A DNA stretch of 64,000 nt from Sphingomonas hankookensis (GTDB taxonomy: Bacteria; Pseudomonadota; Alphaproteobacteria; Sphingomonadales; Sphingomonadaceae): the NCBI RefSeq assembly GCF_028551275.1, contig NZ_CP117025.1, forward strand, positions 3,030,001 to 3,094,000, in the 5' to 3' direction. The notes under the pieces were generated by a model that did no database searches, was not told the origin of the DNA, and was given only the letters and a program-made list of their open reading frames with translations. Of this stretch, positions 1 to 9,619 are shown piece by piece (the stretch's first letter is position 1; every line of letters begins with the position of its first letter). A program made the position numbers and the translations under genes.

Positions 1-4
1 AGCA

Positions 5-54
5 GTTCTCGACGGACGCTTCTCGACAAGCTCGAAGCTGCTCGAACCGAACGG
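5..54. repeat. Dispersed intergenic repeat, copy A
   Basis: This 50-bp unit (gttctcgac...gaaccgaacgg) recurs at 10485-10534 with only two mismatches, and part of it is present inverted at about 10431-10464. It contains several TTCTCGAC/GTCGAGAA and GCTCGAA words that can pair. Such short palindromic units are common between genes in sphingomonads; whether they act as terminators or RNA processing sites cannot be told from sequence alone. Confidence 0.75.
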
Positions 55-58
55 AGGG

Positions 59-640
59 TTAGATGGCGGATCGCCCATGCCCGCGCCGCTTCCACTTCGC
101 CGCGATCCACCACCGCCAGCCGAGCGCGGCGATCGCGTACCCCAGCACCGCGCCGATGACCGAGCATACGACCATGCCGAGCGCGGTCGCCGGACCGACC
201 TCTGCCACCAGCCATTCGAGCCAGCCGGGCGGTGCGGCGACCGCGTCGCCGATCGGGTCGCCCGGCACCACGCGGTCGATGTGGAGCAGCCAGGCGCCCA
301 CCTTGTAGTAGAGGATGAACAGCAGCGGCGTGGTGATGGGGTTGGTGAAGAAGGTGGTCAGCGCCGCCGCCGGAACGTTTGCGCGCAGCGGAAGCGCAAG
401 GACGGCGGATGCGGGAATCTGTCCCAGCGGGATCAGGATGCCGGTGAACATGCCGAGTGCCACGCCACGGGGAACCGAACGGCGGGTGAAGCGCCAGAGT
501 TCGGGGGCGAGGACGCGGTGCGCGACGGGGCGCAGGAAGCGGATCGATTCGATCGATTCGCGGGTCGGCAGGTTCGCACGGACCCAGCGCAGCGCACGGC
601 TGCCCAGCCGCCGGTCGTCGTCGCCGCCTGCATCAGCCAC
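59..640 (-). CDS. DUF2062 domain membrane protein
   Basis: The protein has about 193 residues and looks like the DUF2062 family: the [20 protein letters not shown] stretch followed by hydrophobic helices, a [21 protein letters not shown] segment and a C-terminal membrane helix ending in basic residues. DUF2062 proteins are small inner-membrane proteins without a proven reaction. The GTG at 640 gives an 8-nt overlap with the smpB stop; an in-frame GTG at 667 would give a 35-nt overlap and nine more residues, and is the alternative. It is translationally coupled to smpB. Function is unknown. Confidence 0.8.
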   Translation of the reverse strand: MADAGGDDDRRLGSRALRWVRANLPTRESIESIRFLRPVAHRVLAPELWRFTRRSVPRGVALGMFTGILIPLGQIPASAVLALPLRANVPAAALTTFFTNPITTPLLFILYYKVGAWLLHIDRVVPGDPIGDAVAAPPGWLEWLVAEVGPATALGMVVCSVIGAVLGYAIAALGWRWWIAAKWKRRGHGRSAI

Positions 641-1115
641 GGTCGCGGAGCAACCTTCCCTGTTCACGCTTCCAGTCCCGCTCCTTGATATGTTCGCGCT
701 TGTCGTGGTTCTTGCGACCCTTGGCCAGTGCCAGTTCGACCTTCGCCCGCCCTTTTCCGTTGAAATACACCGATAGCGCGATCAGCGTCATGCCGTCGCG
801 CGCCACCGCCCCGTGCATCTTGTTTATCTCGCGTTCGTGAAGCAGCAGTTTACGCGGGCGGCGCGGTTCGTGGTTGAAGCGGTTGCCGTGGCTGAATTCG
901 GGAATGTTCGAATTGATCAGCCACACCTGTCCGTCGCGGACATCGGCATAGCTTTCGGTGATCGACCCTTCGCCGAAGCGCAGCGACTTCACCTCGGTCC
1001 CGGTCAGCGCGATGCCGGCTTCGTAGACCGTGTCGATTTCGTAATCGAACCGCGCGCGGCGGTTTTCGGCGACGGTCTTCTTCTTGTCGAACAACTGGGG
1101 ACGCGGACGGCTCAT
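633..1115 (-). CDS. smpB: SsrA-binding protein SmpB
   Basis: At 160 residues it has the usual SmpB length. It begins [25 protein letters not shown] and carries the conserved [20 protein letters not shown] block, the [24 protein letters not shown] oligonucleotide-binding core and the basic [10 protein letters not shown] tail. SmpB binds tmRNA and brings it into stalled ribosomes for trans-translation. The ATG at 1115 was chosen because homology starts there; the open frame continues 57 codons upstream but only into repeat sequence. DUF2062 follows with a short overlap. Confidence 0.97.
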   Translation of the reverse strand: MSRPRPQLFDKKKTVAENRRARFDYEIDTVYEAGIALTGTEVKSLRFGEGSITESYADVRDGQVWLINSNIPEFSHGNRFNHEPRRPRKLLLHEREINKMHGAVARDGMTLIALSVYFNGKGRAKVELALAKGRKNHDKREHIKERDWKREQGRLLRDRG

Positions 1116-1177
1116 GGGCGGGACATAGGGTGTCGGGGGCGTGGAGGGAAGCGTCCGTCGTGCTCCTCGTCGCTCGC

Positions 1178-1294
1178 GGGGAGGGACCGCGGCGAAGCGG
1201 GGGTGGAGGGGGTTGGCCGCGAACGCTGCCGTTGTGTGTGCGGCGGCCCCCCTCCACCAGCCTGCGGCTGGTCCCCCTCCCCGCATAGCGGGGA
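1178..1294. repeat. Imperfect inverted repeat between kinase and smpB
   Basis: Two arms face each other: ggggagggaccgcggcg...ggtggaggggg on the left and ccccctccaccagcctgcgg...ccccctcccc on the right, separated by about 45 bp. This is the widespread 'ggtggaggggg / ccctccacc' unit of alphaproteobacterial intergenic regions. It lies directly downstream of the kinase stop and upstream of smpB, so a long stem could form in the read-through transcript. Confidence 0.6.
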
Positions 1295-1303
1295 GGATCT
1301 TGA

Positions 1304-3916
1304 TTACGCGTCGAGGGCTTCGCGTACCTTTCTTGCCAGTTCGTCCACGCCGAACGGCTTGGGGAGCAGCCGCGTGCCGGGGTCGAGCACGCCGTTATGG
1401 ACGACCGCGTTGCGGGTATAGCCGGTGGTATAGAGCACGCGCAGGTCGGGCCGCATCGCCAGCGCCCGGTCGGCCAGTTCGCGGCCGGTCATGCCCGGCA
1501 TCACGACGTCGGTGAACAGCAGCCTGACGCGCACCCCCTGTGCCAGCAGTTCGAGCGCCTCCGGTCCGTTGGAGGCATGGAGGACGCCATAGCCCAGGTC
1601 GCGCAGCACCTCGACCGAGAAGCTGCGGACGCGCGATTCGTCCTCGACCACCAGCACCGTTTCGTCCGGGCTGCCGCGGCGGATCGGCTGGAGCGCGGCG
1701 CGCGGCGTGGGTGTCGGCGTCTCGCCATAAAAGCGCGGCAGGTACAGGCGGACGGTCGTGCCGACATCGGGTTCGGAATAGATGCGGACATGGCCGCGGG
1801 ACTGGCGGACGAAGCCGAACACCTGACTGAGGCCAAGGCCCGTGCCGCGCCCGACCGGCTTGGTGGTGAAGAACGGCTCGAACGCCTTGGCCAGCACGTC
1901 GGGCGCCATGCCGGTGCCGGTATCGGTGACGGCGATCATGACATATTGCCCGGCGGCCATGTCGGCCTCGCGCGCATAATCGTCGCCGACATGGGCATTG
2001 GCGGTCTCGATCGTCAGCTTGCCGCCATCGGGCATCGCATCACGGGCATTCACCGCGAGGTTGACGATGGCATTTTCGAGCTGGCCGCGATCGGCCTCCG
2101 CCCGCCACAGCCCGGCGCTGAGCACCGTCTCCACCGCGATCCGTTCGCCGAGCGTCCGGGTCAGCAGCTCGGTCAGGTCGGCGATCAGGCGGTTGCCCTC
2201 GACCGGTTCGGGCGCCAGCGGCGACTGGCGGGAGAAGGCGAGCAGGCGCTGGGTGAGCGCGGCGGCGCGGGTAGCGCCGTCCTTCGCCGCCTCGACATAA
2301 CGCTCGACATCGCCGCGCCCGCTGGCGATGCGGCGCTCGATCATGTCCAGCCCGCCGATCACGACCGCGAGCATGTTGTTGAAATCGTGCGCGATGCCGC
2401 CGGTCAGCTGGCCGACCGCCTCCATCTTCTGCAACTGGCGCACCTGCGTCTCGGCGGCGGCGCGGGCGCTGGCGGCATTGTGCAGTTCGGTGGCGACGCG
2501 TTCGAGCTGTGCATCCTGCCGCCCGACCTTCGCCTGCAACCGAAGCAGCGCGTCGGCGCGCTGGACGGTGACCCAGCTGATCTCCGCCACTTCCTGCAAC
2601 AGCGCGATTTCGCCCGGCAGCCAGTGACGCGGTGCGCCATGACCGACGATCAGCAGCCCTTCCAGCCGCCCGTCCTGCCGCAGCGGCACGCAGAAGCCAG
2701 AGACGGCTGAATAGGATGATGCCTCGCTACCGACGAAATCGGGGTCGATCGCGAATTCGTCCGATACGATCGTCCGCCCGGCGCGCAGCAGCGCGGTATT
2801 GCCCTGCCCGAAGCGGTCGAGCGAATGTTCGCCGGTCAGCGGCGGCAGGACCCCGTCGTTCCACCCGCCCATATAGCGCACGCGGTTGGCCGCGACGCGG
2901 GCGAAAGCGACCCGGTCGACGCGGAGCCATTCGCCAAGCGCGCGGGCGGTGAAGCGCATGATCGCGTCCGGATCGGTCGCGGCGCGTTGCCGGGCGCTGA
3001 GCGACAGGACGAATTCGCGCTCCGCCTTGGCCGCCAGCGCCGCCAGTTCGGCCTGTTTCCGGTCGTCGATGTCGTAGCTGACGCCGGGAAAGCGCAGCGG
3101 GCGCCCGCTATCGTCGAAGGTGCAGCGGCCCTGCGCCGACACCCAGCGGCAATTGCCGCCCTGGTCGACGACGCGATATTCCGAAATGAAGGTGCCGTCG
3201 CCGGTCGGGTCCATCGCGCGTTCGATCGCGCGCTGGGCCATCGGCAGGTCGTCGGGATGGATTCCTTCGAAGAAGCGGGCGATCGGCGCGCCCTGCTCCG
3301 CCATCTTCGGATCGACGCCGTAGAGCAGCGCGAACCGGCTGTCGGCGCGGATCATGTCGGCCTGCACGTCCCAGTCCCACGCACCGATATTGCGCCCGGC
3401 GGACAGGGCCAGTTGCAGCCGTTCGTCGGCGGCCGCCCGTTCCCGCTCGGCCACGATGCGCGACGTCGTCTCCCCCGTCACACAGAACAGGCCGGCGACC
3501 TGCCCTGCATCGTCAAAGGCCGGGGAATAGGTGAAGGTCCACCAGCTCTCCTCCGGCTCGCCGGTGCGGGCGAGGTCGAGCTTCATGTCGGTGGCGACGA
3601 TGCTGCCGCCGGCAAGAGTCTGGTCGACCAGCGGGACCAGTTCGTCCCAGATGCTGGCCCAGACGATATCGAAGCGTTCGCCCAGCGCGCCGTCGAGCCG
3701 TAACCCCAGGATCGGGCGATAGGCATCGTTGTAGAAGCAGCGCAGCTCCGGCCCCCAGGCGAGGAACATCGGCGTCGGGCAGGACAGCATCATCGCCAGC
3801 AGCGAGCGCAGCGACACCGGCCACCCCTCGATCGGGCCCAGCGGGGTCGTCGACCAGTCGCGGGCGGCGATTTCCGCACCGGTCACCGTCTGGGTTGAGA
3901 GAGGTCCGTTTGGCAT
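1304..3916 (-). CDS. Hybrid PAS/GAF sensor histidine kinase with receiver domain
   Basis: This 870-residue protein has, in order, an N-terminal PAS-like region ([20 protein letters not shown] then [11 protein letters not shown]), a second PAS domain ([18 protein letters not shown]), a GAF-like domain near residues 305-455, a coiled linker, and a HisKA domain with H-box GGIAHDFNN near residue 510. The HATPase has N-box [14 protein letters not shown] and DTGTGMAP and GRGTGLGL motifs, and a C-terminal receiver has its phospho-accepting Asp in [10 protein letters not shown] near residue 800 and Lys in LPKPF. No membrane segment is evident, so it is probably cytoplasmic. No separate response regulator lies nearby. 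The signal is unknown; aromatic-rich PAS pockets could sense a ligand or light, but no LOV cysteine motif was found. Confidence 0.9.
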   Translation of the reverse strand: MPNGPLSTQTVTGAEIAARDWSTTPLGPIEGWPVSLRSLLAMMLSCPTPMFLAWGPELRCFYNDAYRPILGLRLDGALGERFDIVWASIWDELVPLVDQTLAGGSIVATDMKLDLARTGEPEESWWTFTYSPAFDDAGQVAGLFCVTGETTSRIVAERERAAADERLQLALSAGRNIGAWDWDVQADMIRADSRFALLYGVDPKMAEQGAPIARFFEGIHPDDLPMAQRAIERAMDPTGDGTFISEYRVVDQGGNCRWVSAQGRCTFDDSGRPLRFPGVSYDIDDRKQAELAALAAKAEREFVLSLSARQRAATDPDAIMRFTARALGEWLRVDRVAFARVAANRVRYMGGWNDGVLPPLTGEHSLDRFGQGNTALLRAGRTIVSDEFAIDPDFVGSEASSYSAVSGFCVPLRQDGRLEGLLIVGHGAPRHWLPGEIALLQEVAEISWVTVQRADALLRLQAKVGRQDAQLERVATELHNAASARAAAETQVRQLQKMEAVGQLTGGIAHDFNNMLAVVIGGLDMIERRIASGRGDVERYVEAAKDGATRAAALTQRLLAFSRQSPLAPEPVEGNRLIADLTELLTRTLGERIAVETVLSAGLWRAEADRGQLENAIVNLAVNARDAMPDGGKLTIETANAHVGDDYAREADMAAGQYVMIAVTDTGTGMAPDVLAKAFEPFFTTKPVGRGTGLGLSQVFGFVRQSRGHVRIYSEPDVGTTVRLYLPRFYGETPTPTPRAALQPIRRGSPDETVLVVEDESRVRSFSVEVLRDLGYGVLHASNGPEALELLAQGVRVRLLFTDVVMPGMTGRELADRALAMRPDLRVLYTTGYTRNAVVHNGVLDPGTRLLPKPFGVDELARKVREALDA

Positions 3917-3987
3917 AGGCCCTGCGTGTTACGCCGCAGCCCCCGCTACGGCAATGGATGCATCCCCCCGCTTCGACCTTCCCATCC

Positions 3988-4872
3988 TCAGCGCACCAGC
4001 CCGGCATGGGCGAGCGCGGCATCGACCGCCGCGCGCGAGGCTTCGGACGCGGGCGTCATCGGCAGGCGCAGGTCGGTCGGAAAGCCCGGGCGGACGCGGC
4101 CCATCGCATATTTGACCGGACCGGGCGACGCATCGCTGAACAATGCGGCGTGCAGCGGGAACAGCCGGTCCTGAATGGTCAGCGCCCGGGCAAAGTCGCC
4201 GGCGGCGCAGGCGTCCTGAAACTCGGCGCACATGGCGGGCGCGACATTGGCGGTGACCGAGATCGCGCCGACCCCGCCCATCGCCATGAAGGCGAGCGTC
4301 ATGTCGTCATTGCCCGACAGCTGGGCGAAACCGGTGCCGCAGCGCGCACGGTGTTCGGCGACGCGCGCCATCTGTCCGGTCGCGTCCTTGATGCCGACCA
4401 CTACGTCGGGGAACGCCTTCACGATCCGCTCGACCGTCTCGACCGCGATGTCGGTGATGGTGCGGCCGGGCACGTTGTAGAGCACGATCGGCAGGCCGCC
4501 CTGCGACGCCAGCACCTCGAAATGGCGGAACACCCCTTCCTGATTCGGGCGGTTGTAATAGGGCGGGACGAGCAGCGCGGCGGTGGCGCCCGCGGCCTTC
4601 GCGGCATGGATGTGGTGCAGCGCGACGGCGGTGTCGTTCGACCCGCAGCCCGCGATCACCGGTACGCGGCCACGTGCCTGATCGACGCAGACGCGCACGA
4701 CATGGTCATGCTCCTCGATCGTCATCGTCGCCGCTTCGCCGGTGGTGCCGCAGGGAACCAGCGCGCTCGACCCGCTCTCGATCTGCCAGTCGACCAGGGC
4801 GCGGAACGATGCTTCGTCGAACCGACCGTCGGCGAACGGGGTGACGAGCGCGGGAATCGAACCGGAAAACAT
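3988..4872 (-). CDS. dapA: 4-hydroxy-tetrahydrodipicolinate synthase
   Basis: The 294-residue protein matches DapA throughout: MFSGSIPALVTPF start, GTTGEAATM substrate loop, VPPYYNRP, LYNVPGRT with the catalytic tyrosine, and VVGIKDATG with the Schiff-base lysine. It condenses pyruvate with aspartate semialdehyde in lysine and diaminopimelate synthesis in the cytoplasm. The start at 4872 is set by homology. It is divergent from the lytic transglycosylase with only 69 bp between them. A longer open frame runs upstream antisense to the transglycosylase and is not coding. Confidence 0.97.
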   Translation of the reverse strand: MFSGSIPALVTPFADGRFDEASFRALVDWQIESGSSALVPCGTTGEAATMTIEEHDHVVRVCVDQARGRVPVIAGCGSNDTAVALHHIHAAKAAGATAALLVPPYYNRPNQEGVFRHFEVLASQGGLPIVLYNVPGRTITDIAVETVERIVKAFPDVVVGIKDATGQMARVAEHRARCGTGFAQLSGNDDMTLAFMAMGGVGAISVTANVAPAMCAEFQDACAAGDFARALTIQDRLFPLHAALFSDASPGPVKYAMGRVRPGFPTDLRLPMTPASEASRAAVDAALAHAGLVR

Positions 4873-4941
4873 GGAAAACGCGCTCCGCAGACAGGGTTTC
4901 GAGCCGAAAAGGTGGCGACAGATAGGGCGGGCTTCCATATC

Positions 4942-6990
4942 ATGTCCAGTATGCTGACCACCGTGTTCAAGAGCGCGTTCCTGCTCACCGGCGTCGCGAG
5001 CGCCGCCATGGCCGCCGGGATGTTCCATCCCGCCGCGCAGATCTCCGTCCAACCGCTGCCGCCGTCGATGGTGCAGCCAGCGCCGATCACCGTGCGACCG
5101 ATGGTCCAGCCGGTGGCATCGGCCCCGGCCTATGACCCGATCCAGCCGGTGCTGGCCGATTGGAAACGGTTGCAGCAATCCGACAATTATCCCTTTACCG
5201 ACTATGCCCGGTTCCTGCTGGCGCATCCCGGTTTTCCCGGGGAAACCAGCCGGCGCGCGGCGGCGGAGACGGTGCTGGCGGACGGCGCGCAGGACCCGGC
5301 GACGGTGCTGCGCTTCTTCGACCGCTATCCGCCGCTGACCGCCGCCGGGCGGCTGCGCATGGCGGAGGCGTTGGCGGCGAGCGGGCGGATGGCCGAGGCG
5401 CATGAAGCGGCGCGCACGGCATGGCGCCGGGGGGCGCTGCGCACCAATGACGAGGCGAAGCTGCTCGGCCGGTTCGCCTCGGCGCTGACCCCGCAGGATC
5501 ATGACGCGCGGATGGACCGGCTGTTGTGGCAGGGCGCGACGACCGCCGCCGGGCGGCAGATCGGCTATGTCTCGGCGGCGATGCGGCCGACCTTCGATGC
5601 GCGCATGGCGTTCCGCACCAATGCGGCGGATGCCAGCGTCCGGGGCGAACAGCCGGGCGTCGACCGGACCGATCCGGGCTATATCGGCGACCGCGCCAGC
5701 TGGCTGCGCGCTACGGGTCAGTCGGTGGCGGCCCGCTCCTACCTCGCGCAGCCGCGCCGTCTGTCGCGCAGTCCGGGGGATGTCGAGGAATGGCTGGAGG
5801 TCCTGCTGACCAATGCCAAGGCGGCGCAGGCGGACAGCCAGTTCGACCTCGCCTATCGCATCGCGTCGCAGATCGACGATGCGTTCCCGGCGGGGACGGT
5901 GATCGCCGACGCGGCCTATGGCGAGCGCGACGACTATACCAGCCTCGCGTGGCTGGCGGGGACGGTCGCGCTGCAGAAGCTGAACCGGCCGGCGGATGCG
6001 ACCGGCATGTTCGCCCGCTATGCCAGCGGATCGCGCACGCCGACCGTCCGGACCAAGGGCTATTACTGGGCGGGGCGCGCGGCGGAGGCAGCGGGCGACC
6101 GCGCCACCGCCGACCGCTGGTACGCGCAGGCCGCCGATCTGGGCGACCTATATTACGGACAGCTGGCCAGCGAGCGGATCGGCCGCCCCCTGCGTGCACC
6201 GGGCAATACCGCCGATCCCGCAGCGGTCCCGGCGGCCGTGCGCGCGGCGTACATGAACAGCGATGTGGTCAAGGCGACGCGCTATCTGGGCCGCACCGGG
6301 CAATATGGCGATCAAGGGCTGTTCGTCCGCAAGATCGCCGAGGACGCACGCAGCGACACCGATCATGCGCTGGCGGTCGAGCTGGCGCAGGCGATCGACC
6401 GCCCGGACCTGAGCGTCATGGTCGGGCGCAGCGCGCTGCTGAACGGGCATAGCGACTATACGCTGGCGGGCTATCCGTCGGTGCAGGTCAGCGGGGCGCA
6501 GCGCGATCAGTTCACGTTGATCCACGCGATCGCGCGGCAGGAAAGCCAGTTCGACCGCACCGCCGTCAGCCGCACCGGCGCGCGCGGGCTGATGCAGTTG
6601 ATGCCGGGCACCGCGCGCGAGACGGCAGGGAAGCTGGGGCTTTCCTACAATCCGTCCTCGCTCAATGATCCGGCGTATAACATGGCGCTGGGGTCGAGCT
6701 TCATTCAGCGGATGCTCGATTATTATGGCGGCTATTATCCGCTCGCCATTGCCGCCTACAATGCCGGGCCGGGCAATGTGAACAAATGGCTGCGCGCCAA
6801 TGGCGACCCGCGCACGCCGGGAGTCGACATCGTCGATTGGGTGGAGAAGATTCCGTACACCGAAACGCGCGGCTATGTGCAGCGCGTGCTGGAAAATGCG
6901 GTCGTCTATGACCTGATCCATGCCGACAAGGCACGGTCGAAGGGGCCGAACAATCTGAGCTGGTATCTGGGGAAGAACCGACCGGGATGA
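4942..6990 (+). CDS. slt: Soluble lytic murein transglycosylase
   Basis: The protein has 682 residues: a signal-peptide-like N-terminus (MLTTVFKSAFLLTGVASAAMAAG), a Pro-rich linker, a long alpha-superhelical region with TPR-like helices, and a C-terminal SLT domain. The catalytic glutamate is in AIARQESQFD, followed by GARGLMQLMPGTA and AAYNAGPGNVNKWL. These enzymes cleave the MurNAc-GlcNAc bond in the periplasm to give 1,6-anhydro ends. The open frame extends 328 codons further upstream but only antisense to dapA. The stop codon overlaps greB (ATGA), so the two genes are probably co-transcribed. Confidence 0.93.
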   Translation: MSSMLTTVFKSAFLLTGVASAAMAAGMFHPAAQISVQPLPPSMVQPAPITVRPMVQPVASAPAYDPIQPVLADWKRLQQSDNYPFTDYARFLLAHPGFPGETSRRAAAETVLADGAQDPATVLRFFDRYPPLTAAGRLRMAEALAASGRMAEAHEAARTAWRRGALRTNDEAKLLGRFASALTPQDHDARMDRLLWQGATTAAGRQIGYVSAAMRPTFDARMAFRTNAADASVRGEQPGVDRTDPGYIGDRASWLRATGQSVAARSYLAQPRRLSRSPGDVEEWLEVLLTNAKAAQADSQFDLAYRIASQIDDAFPAGTVIADAAYGERDDYTSLAWLAGTVALQKLNRPADATGMFARYASGSRTPTVRTKGYYWAGRAAEAAGDRATADRWYAQAADLGDLYYGQLASERIGRPLRAPGNTADPAAVPAAVRAAYMNSDVVKATRYLGRTGQYGDQGLFVRKIAEDARSDTDHALAVELAQAIDRPDLSVMVGRSALLNGHSDYTLAGYPSVQVSGAQRDQFTLIHAIARQESQFDRTAVSRTGARGLMQLMPGTARETAGKLGLSYNPSSLNDPAYNMALGSSFIQRMLDYYGGYYPLAIAAYNAGPGNVNKWLRANGDPRTPGVDIVDWVEKIPYTETRGYVQRVLENAVVYDLIHADKARSKGPNNLSWYLGKNRPG

Positions 6991-7469
6991 GCGAACCGCG
7001 TCCGAATTACATCACCCCGGCGGGTTATGCCGTGTTGAAGGCCGAATATGACCAGTTGCTGGGCGAGGAGCGGCCGAAGCTGGTCGACGTCATCGCCTGG
7101 GCCGCGGGCAATGGCGACCGGTCGGAGAATGGCGACTATATCTATGGCCGCAAACGGCTGCGCGAGATCGACCGGCGGCTAGGCTTTCTCGCCAAGCGCA
7201 TGAAGGCGGCGCGGGTGGTCGATCCGGCGACGCAGACCGAGCGCGGCCGGGCATGGTTCGGTGCGACGGTGACCATCGCCGACGAGGACGACAACCACCG
7301 CACGCTCGAACTGGTCGGCGACGACGAGGCCGATGCCGGCAAGGGGCGGATCGGGTGGAACTCCCCCATGGCGCGGGCCTTGCGCGGCAGCGCGGTCGGC
7401 GACGTGCGGACGGTCGCCCTGCCGGCGGGGGCGAAGGAAGTTGAGGTGATGGCGATCGTCTATCCGTGA
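6987..7469 (+). CDS. greB: Transcription elongation factor GreB
   Basis: The 160-residue protein has the GreA/GreB layout: an N-terminal coiled-coil hairpin with YITPAGYAVLKAEYDQLL and a tip containing NGDRSENGDYIYGRKRLREID, then a globular C-terminal domain with WNSPMARALRGSAVGD. The YIYGRKRLREIDRR stretch is typical of GreB rather than GreA. It inserts into the RNA polymerase secondary channel and triggers transcript cleavage in backtracked complexes. The ATG overlaps the transglycosylase stop by four bases. Confidence 0.95.
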   Translation: MSEPRPNYITPAGYAVLKAEYDQLLGEERPKLVDVIAWAAGNGDRSENGDYIYGRKRLREIDRRLGFLAKRMKAARVVDPATQTERGRAWFGATVTIADEDDNHRTLELVGDDEADAGKGRIGWNSPMARALRGSAVGDVRTVALPAGAKEVEVMAIVYP

Positions 7470-7493
7470 TTCGACGCTTGGCGGGGGAATGAT

Positions 7494-7835
7494 GTGCGGT
7501 TGCTCATGGCGACGATCGGGTTGTTGCTGTCGGGTTGCGGAGGCGCCCCATCGGACGCACCCGTCATCCATGTCGAGACCCACAGAACCGACGCGTCGAC
7601 CGGCAATGTCCCCGCCCTCCCCGCCGATGTCGTCGCCTTTCGCCTGAAACGCGATGAATGCGACCATCTGCGCGGCGAGGAAGCGACCGGCCCGGCGCGT
7701 GCGGCGTTCCTGAAATATGGGATGGAGCGGACCTGTACTGGCACCGACGCCGCCCTGCGCTTGCTTCGCCAGCGCCATGCCGACGACCCGGCCGCCATCG
7801 CCGCACTGGCAGGATATGCCGACGATATCGAGTGA
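7494..7835 (+). CDS. Small lipoprotein, function unknown
   Basis: The 113-residue protein starts at GTG 7494 behind a GGGGGA ribosome site. The hydrophobic start (LLMATIGLLLSGCGG) holds a lipobox-like LLSGC, so it is probably exported and lipidated. The mature part is short and hydrophilic with two further cysteines (DECDHL, ERTCTG). Two ATG codons just upstream are in another frame. No family is recognised. Confidence 0.65.
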   Translation: MRLLMATIGLLLSGCGGAPSDAPVIHVETHRTDASTGNVPALPADVVAFRLKRDECDHLRGEEATGPARAAFLKYGMERTCTGTDAALRLLRQRHADDPAAIAALAGYADDIE

Positions 7836-7940
7836 TGACGCGGCGTTACCGACTGCCATCGGGCGGTAAATTTGGTACGTTGACGAACCCAGCCGCCCTG
7901 CCGTCCGTTCGCTTGGGAGGAACCCGACCGAGGAGACCCG

Positions 7941-9587
7941 ATGCCCCATTACACGCCGCTGATCGGAACCATCGTCACCGCACTGGTCGCGGCGTTCGCG
8001 CTGGGGGCGATGGCGCACAAGCTCAGGGTGTCGCCGATCGCCGGATATCTGCTGGCGGGTGTGCTGATCGGGCCGTTCACGCCCGGCTTCGTCGCGCATT
8101 CGGGGATCGCCACCGAACTGGCGGAGATCGGCGTCATCCTGCTGATGTTCGGGGTCGGGCTGCACTTCTCGCTGAAGGATCTGTTGTCGGTGTGGCGCAT
8201 CGCCGTGCCGGGCGCGGTGGTGCAGATTGCCGTCGCGACGACGATGGGCTGGGGCCTGTCGCAATTCCTCGGCTGGTCGCTGATGGCCGGCATCGTGTTC
8301 GGCCTCGCCCTTTCGGTCGCGAGTACCGTCGTGCTGCTGCGCGCGCTGGAGGCCCGCGCGCTGGTCCAGACCGAGCGCGGGCGGATCGCGGTCGGGTGGC
8401 TGATCGTCGAGGATCGGGCGATGGTGCTGGCGCTCGTCCTGCTGCCGGTCGTCGCCGTCGCGGTCGACCCGGCCAAGGCCGCCGCGCCCGGTGCGATCGT
8501 GACCGCGATCGTGATGACGCTGCTGAAGGTCACCGGCTTCGTCACGCTGATGCTGGTCGTCGGGCGGCGGGTAATCCCCTGGGCGCTGCACTGGGTGGTG
8601 CATACCGGATCGCGTGAGCTGTTCCGGCTGGCGGTGCTGGCTATCGCATTGGGTGTGGCGTTCGGGGCGGCGCTGGCGTTCGACGTGTCGTTCGCGCTCG
8701 GCGCGTTCTTCGCCGGCATGATCCTGGGCGAAACGCCGCTCAGCCGGCGTGCGGCGCAGGAAACGCTCCCCTTGCGCGATGCGTTCGCGGTGCTGTTCTT
8801 CGTGTCGGTCGGCATGTTGTTCAATCCGCAGGTGCTGGTCGAACAGCCCGGCCCCCTGATCGCGACCATCGCCATCATCGTCATCGGCAAGTCGGCGGCG
8901 GCGTTCGCCATCGTCCGCCTGTTCGGCCACCCCAACCGCACTGCCGCGACCATCGCCGCCAGCCTTGCGCAGATCGGCGAATTCTCGTTCATCCTCGCCG
9001 GCATCGGCACCAGCCTGAACATTTTGCCGAGCGAGGGGCGCGACCTGATCCTGGCGGGCGCGATCCTGTCGATCATGGTCAACCCGTTCCTGTTCGGCGC
9101 GGTCGCCGGACGCGGCGAGGAGCCGGGCCCCGCGCAGGAACGCGAGGCGGCGCGCGAGGAAGCGCGCGAGGATCATGTCGTGCTGATCGGCGCGGGGCGG
9201 GTCGGGCGGCTGATCGCCGAAGGGCTGCGCGATGCCGGCCGCGCCTTCGTCGTGATCGAGGACCAGGCCGATACCGCGCGCACGGCGCAGGCGCATGGGT
9301 GGAGCGTGGTGCTGGGCAATGCGCTCGACCCCAATGTGCTGCGCGACGCGGGGGTAGCGGAGGCGACCAAGCTGCTGATCGCCATCCCCGGCGGGTTCGA
9401 GGCGGGCGCCATCGTCCAGCATGCCCGGGGCATGAACGCCGGCCTCTACATCCTGTCGCGGGCGCATTCGGCAGAGGAGGTGCAGTATCTCACCCGCCAC
9501 GGCGTCGACCAGGTCGTGCTGGGCGAGGAGGAGCTGGCGCGCACCATGTTGCGCCGGGCCGAGGAACAGCGGTTGCAGGAGGCATAG
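7941..9587 (+). CDS. CPA2-family monovalent cation:proton antiporter with TrkA-N domain (YbaL/KefB-like)
   Basis: The 548-residue protein has an N-terminal domain of about a dozen membrane helices (residues 5-400), including GVILLMFGVGLHFSLKDL, SVASTVVLLRAL, FALGAFFAGMILGETPLS and ASLAQIGEFSFILAGIG, all typical of KefB/KefC/YbaL. A cytoplasmic TrkA-N (Rossmann) domain starting DHVVLIGAGRVGRLIAEGL follows. It probably exchanges K+ or Na+ for protons at the inner membrane. The Rossmann domain would bind NAD(H) or another nucleotide as regulator. YbaL is closer than KefC because of the VGWLIVEDRAMVLALVLLP block. Confidence 0.9.
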   Translation: MPHYTPLIGTIVTALVAAFALGAMAHKLRVSPIAGYLLAGVLIGPFTPGFVAHSGIATELAEIGVILLMFGVGLHFSLKDLLSVWRIAVPGAVVQIAVATTMGWGLSQFLGWSLMAGIVFGLALSVASTVVLLRALEARALVQTERGRIAVGWLIVEDRAMVLALVLLPVVAVAVDPAKAAAPGAIVTAIVMTLLKVTGFVTLMLVVGRRVIPWALHWVVHTGSRELFRLAVLAIALGVAFGAALAFDVSFALGAFFAGMILGETPLSRRAAQETLPLRDAFAVLFFVSVGMLFNPQVLVEQPGPLIATIAIIVIGKSAAAFAIVRLFGHPNRTAATIAASLAQIGEFSFILAGIGTSLNILPSEGRDLILAGAILSIMVNPFLFGAVAGRGEEPGPAQEREAAREEAREDHVVLIGAGRVGRLIAEGLRDAGRAFVVIEDQADTARTAQAHGWSVVLGNALDPNVLRDAGVAEATKLLIAIPGGFEAGAIVQHARGMNAGLYILSRAHSAEEVQYLTRHGVDQVVLGEEELARTMLRRAEEQRLQEA

Positions 9588-9619
9588 CCGCCGCCGCCGG
9601 GACAGGATAGACGAACGCC

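Noticed and set aside
1116-1286. N-terminal extension of SmpB
   Set aside because: It translates intergenic repeat DNA (Arg/Pro/Gly-rich) and exceeds the normal SmpB length; homology starts at 1115.
3958-4941. Upstream extension of the lytic transglycosylase frame
   Set aside because: The extra 328 codons are antisense to dapA, and the signal peptide begins at 4942.
7179-9500. 773-codon open frame on the minus strand across greB and the antiporter gene
   Set aside because: Antisense to two clear genes. Its translation is rich in Arg, Asp, Gln and His without domains, typical of mirrored high-GC coding DNA.
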